DNA of 64,000 nucleotides from Turritopsis dohrnii (Eukaryota; Cnidaria; Hydrozoa; Anthoathecata; Oceaniidae). The stretch covers positions 1,240,001-1,304,000 of the forward strand of contig BQMF02000031.1 in the NCBI GenBank assembly GCA_027922465.2, written 5' to 3'. Shown here one piece after another: positions 63,454-64,000 of the stretch. The position numbers and the translations under genes are program-made. A model generated the notes under the pieces. That model did not search any database, had not been told where the DNA came from, and was given only the letters and a program-made list of their open reading frames with translations. The stretch's first letter is position 1. Every line of letters starts with the position of its first letter.

Positions 63454-64000
63454 GGTAGGCACAGTTTGTAAAGGTAAAATTTGCAGTATACTGACACTAA
63501 AGGAACAAAAGTATTTGTCCAGAAAAATGGAAACCAAAATAATAATTCACGGTATAATATATCCCCCTTCTCAAAATCTGAATGGGAAAAACACAAATTT
63601 CGTCGAACTCATTGTCATACTTTATTCAAAATTAGGTGCATTTTGAATATTATTGACTTCGTCAACTGTAAAAGAATGTTTCTATGACATCACTTCATTC
63701 ATTTCTTTGTTCTCTTACACAAATGACTTTTCCAACAAAAAGTTTTGGGTTTAAAAACTTGAATTCAAGGAAATTCTTAAGCAAGTCATTTTCCTGCTTG
63801 TCAGTTTATTTTTTGTATATACAAGATCATTTTTCTGTTGGAAAACTGAAGAAAGAGCAAGTCTTTTCTGATCAAGCCTGCTGCACTGCTGATGTTTACA
63901 ACTTTGAAATTCTCAAGTGACTCATGCTAAGCCAGATTTACATGTTTACCTGCAGCAGATGTGATCTGAAAGATTTTGGACTACATTTGGACTTTTTTTT
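63454..64000. other. Right edge of the window, no exon supported
   Basis: Open frames at 63395-63687 and 63684-63920 show no similarity to the NBD1 end or linker of ABCC10. I see nothing else. Confidence 0.35.

Overview
The window looks like nuclear DNA of an invertebrate animal, most likely a cnidarian and perhaps a hydrozoan. It is AT-rich, has many short exons with GT..AG introns, an intron-free rhodopsin-like receptor, and a very dense load of small DNA transposons, LINE, Penelope-like and tRNA-SINE fragments. The species cannot be fixed from the sequence alone.

Layout, left to right. Bases 1-174 are the 3' end of a class A GPCR gene. Bases 1672-6965 hold sixteen exons coding for the C-terminal half (TMD2 and NBD2) of an ABCC10/MRP7-like ABC transporter. 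Bases 11214-12146 are a complete intron-free GPCR paralogous to the one at base 1. Bases 12-47 kb are gene-poor and repeat-rich: SINEs, a GACGTC-rich terminal-repeat element, a three-unit tandem array (23.3-27.1 kb), LINE pieces, a Penelope-like GIY-YIG fragment, several MITE families, a mariner/IS630-type element with a broken transposase (40.9-42.9 kb), and a LINE split by a transposon that carries a Myb/SANT-like gene (43.9-47.7 kb). A possible 3' end of an unidentified gene lies at 21.7-23.0 kb. Bases 48106-60268 hold thirteen exons of the N-terminal half (TMD0, TMD1, NBD1) of a second ABCC10-like transporter, running off the right edge. Its introns contain nested mariner-type MITEs and a LINE 3' end.

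The main biological point is that the two ABCC10-like exon sets are complementary. The left set begins at the linker after NBD1. The right set ends inside NBD1. Together they amount to about one full-length ABCC10 (852 + 638 residues visible). The simplest reading is a tandem pair of full-length genes cut by the window edges, with the left GPCR lying inside a large intron. A broken or permuted gene, or a misassembly, is not excluded. Both halves are open, in frame through every splice junction, and keep most ATPase motifs, so neither looks like a dead copy. Nothing in the window is clearly a new system. The most unusual points are the ABC gene order, two GC-AG introns in NBD1, and the layered transposon insertions.
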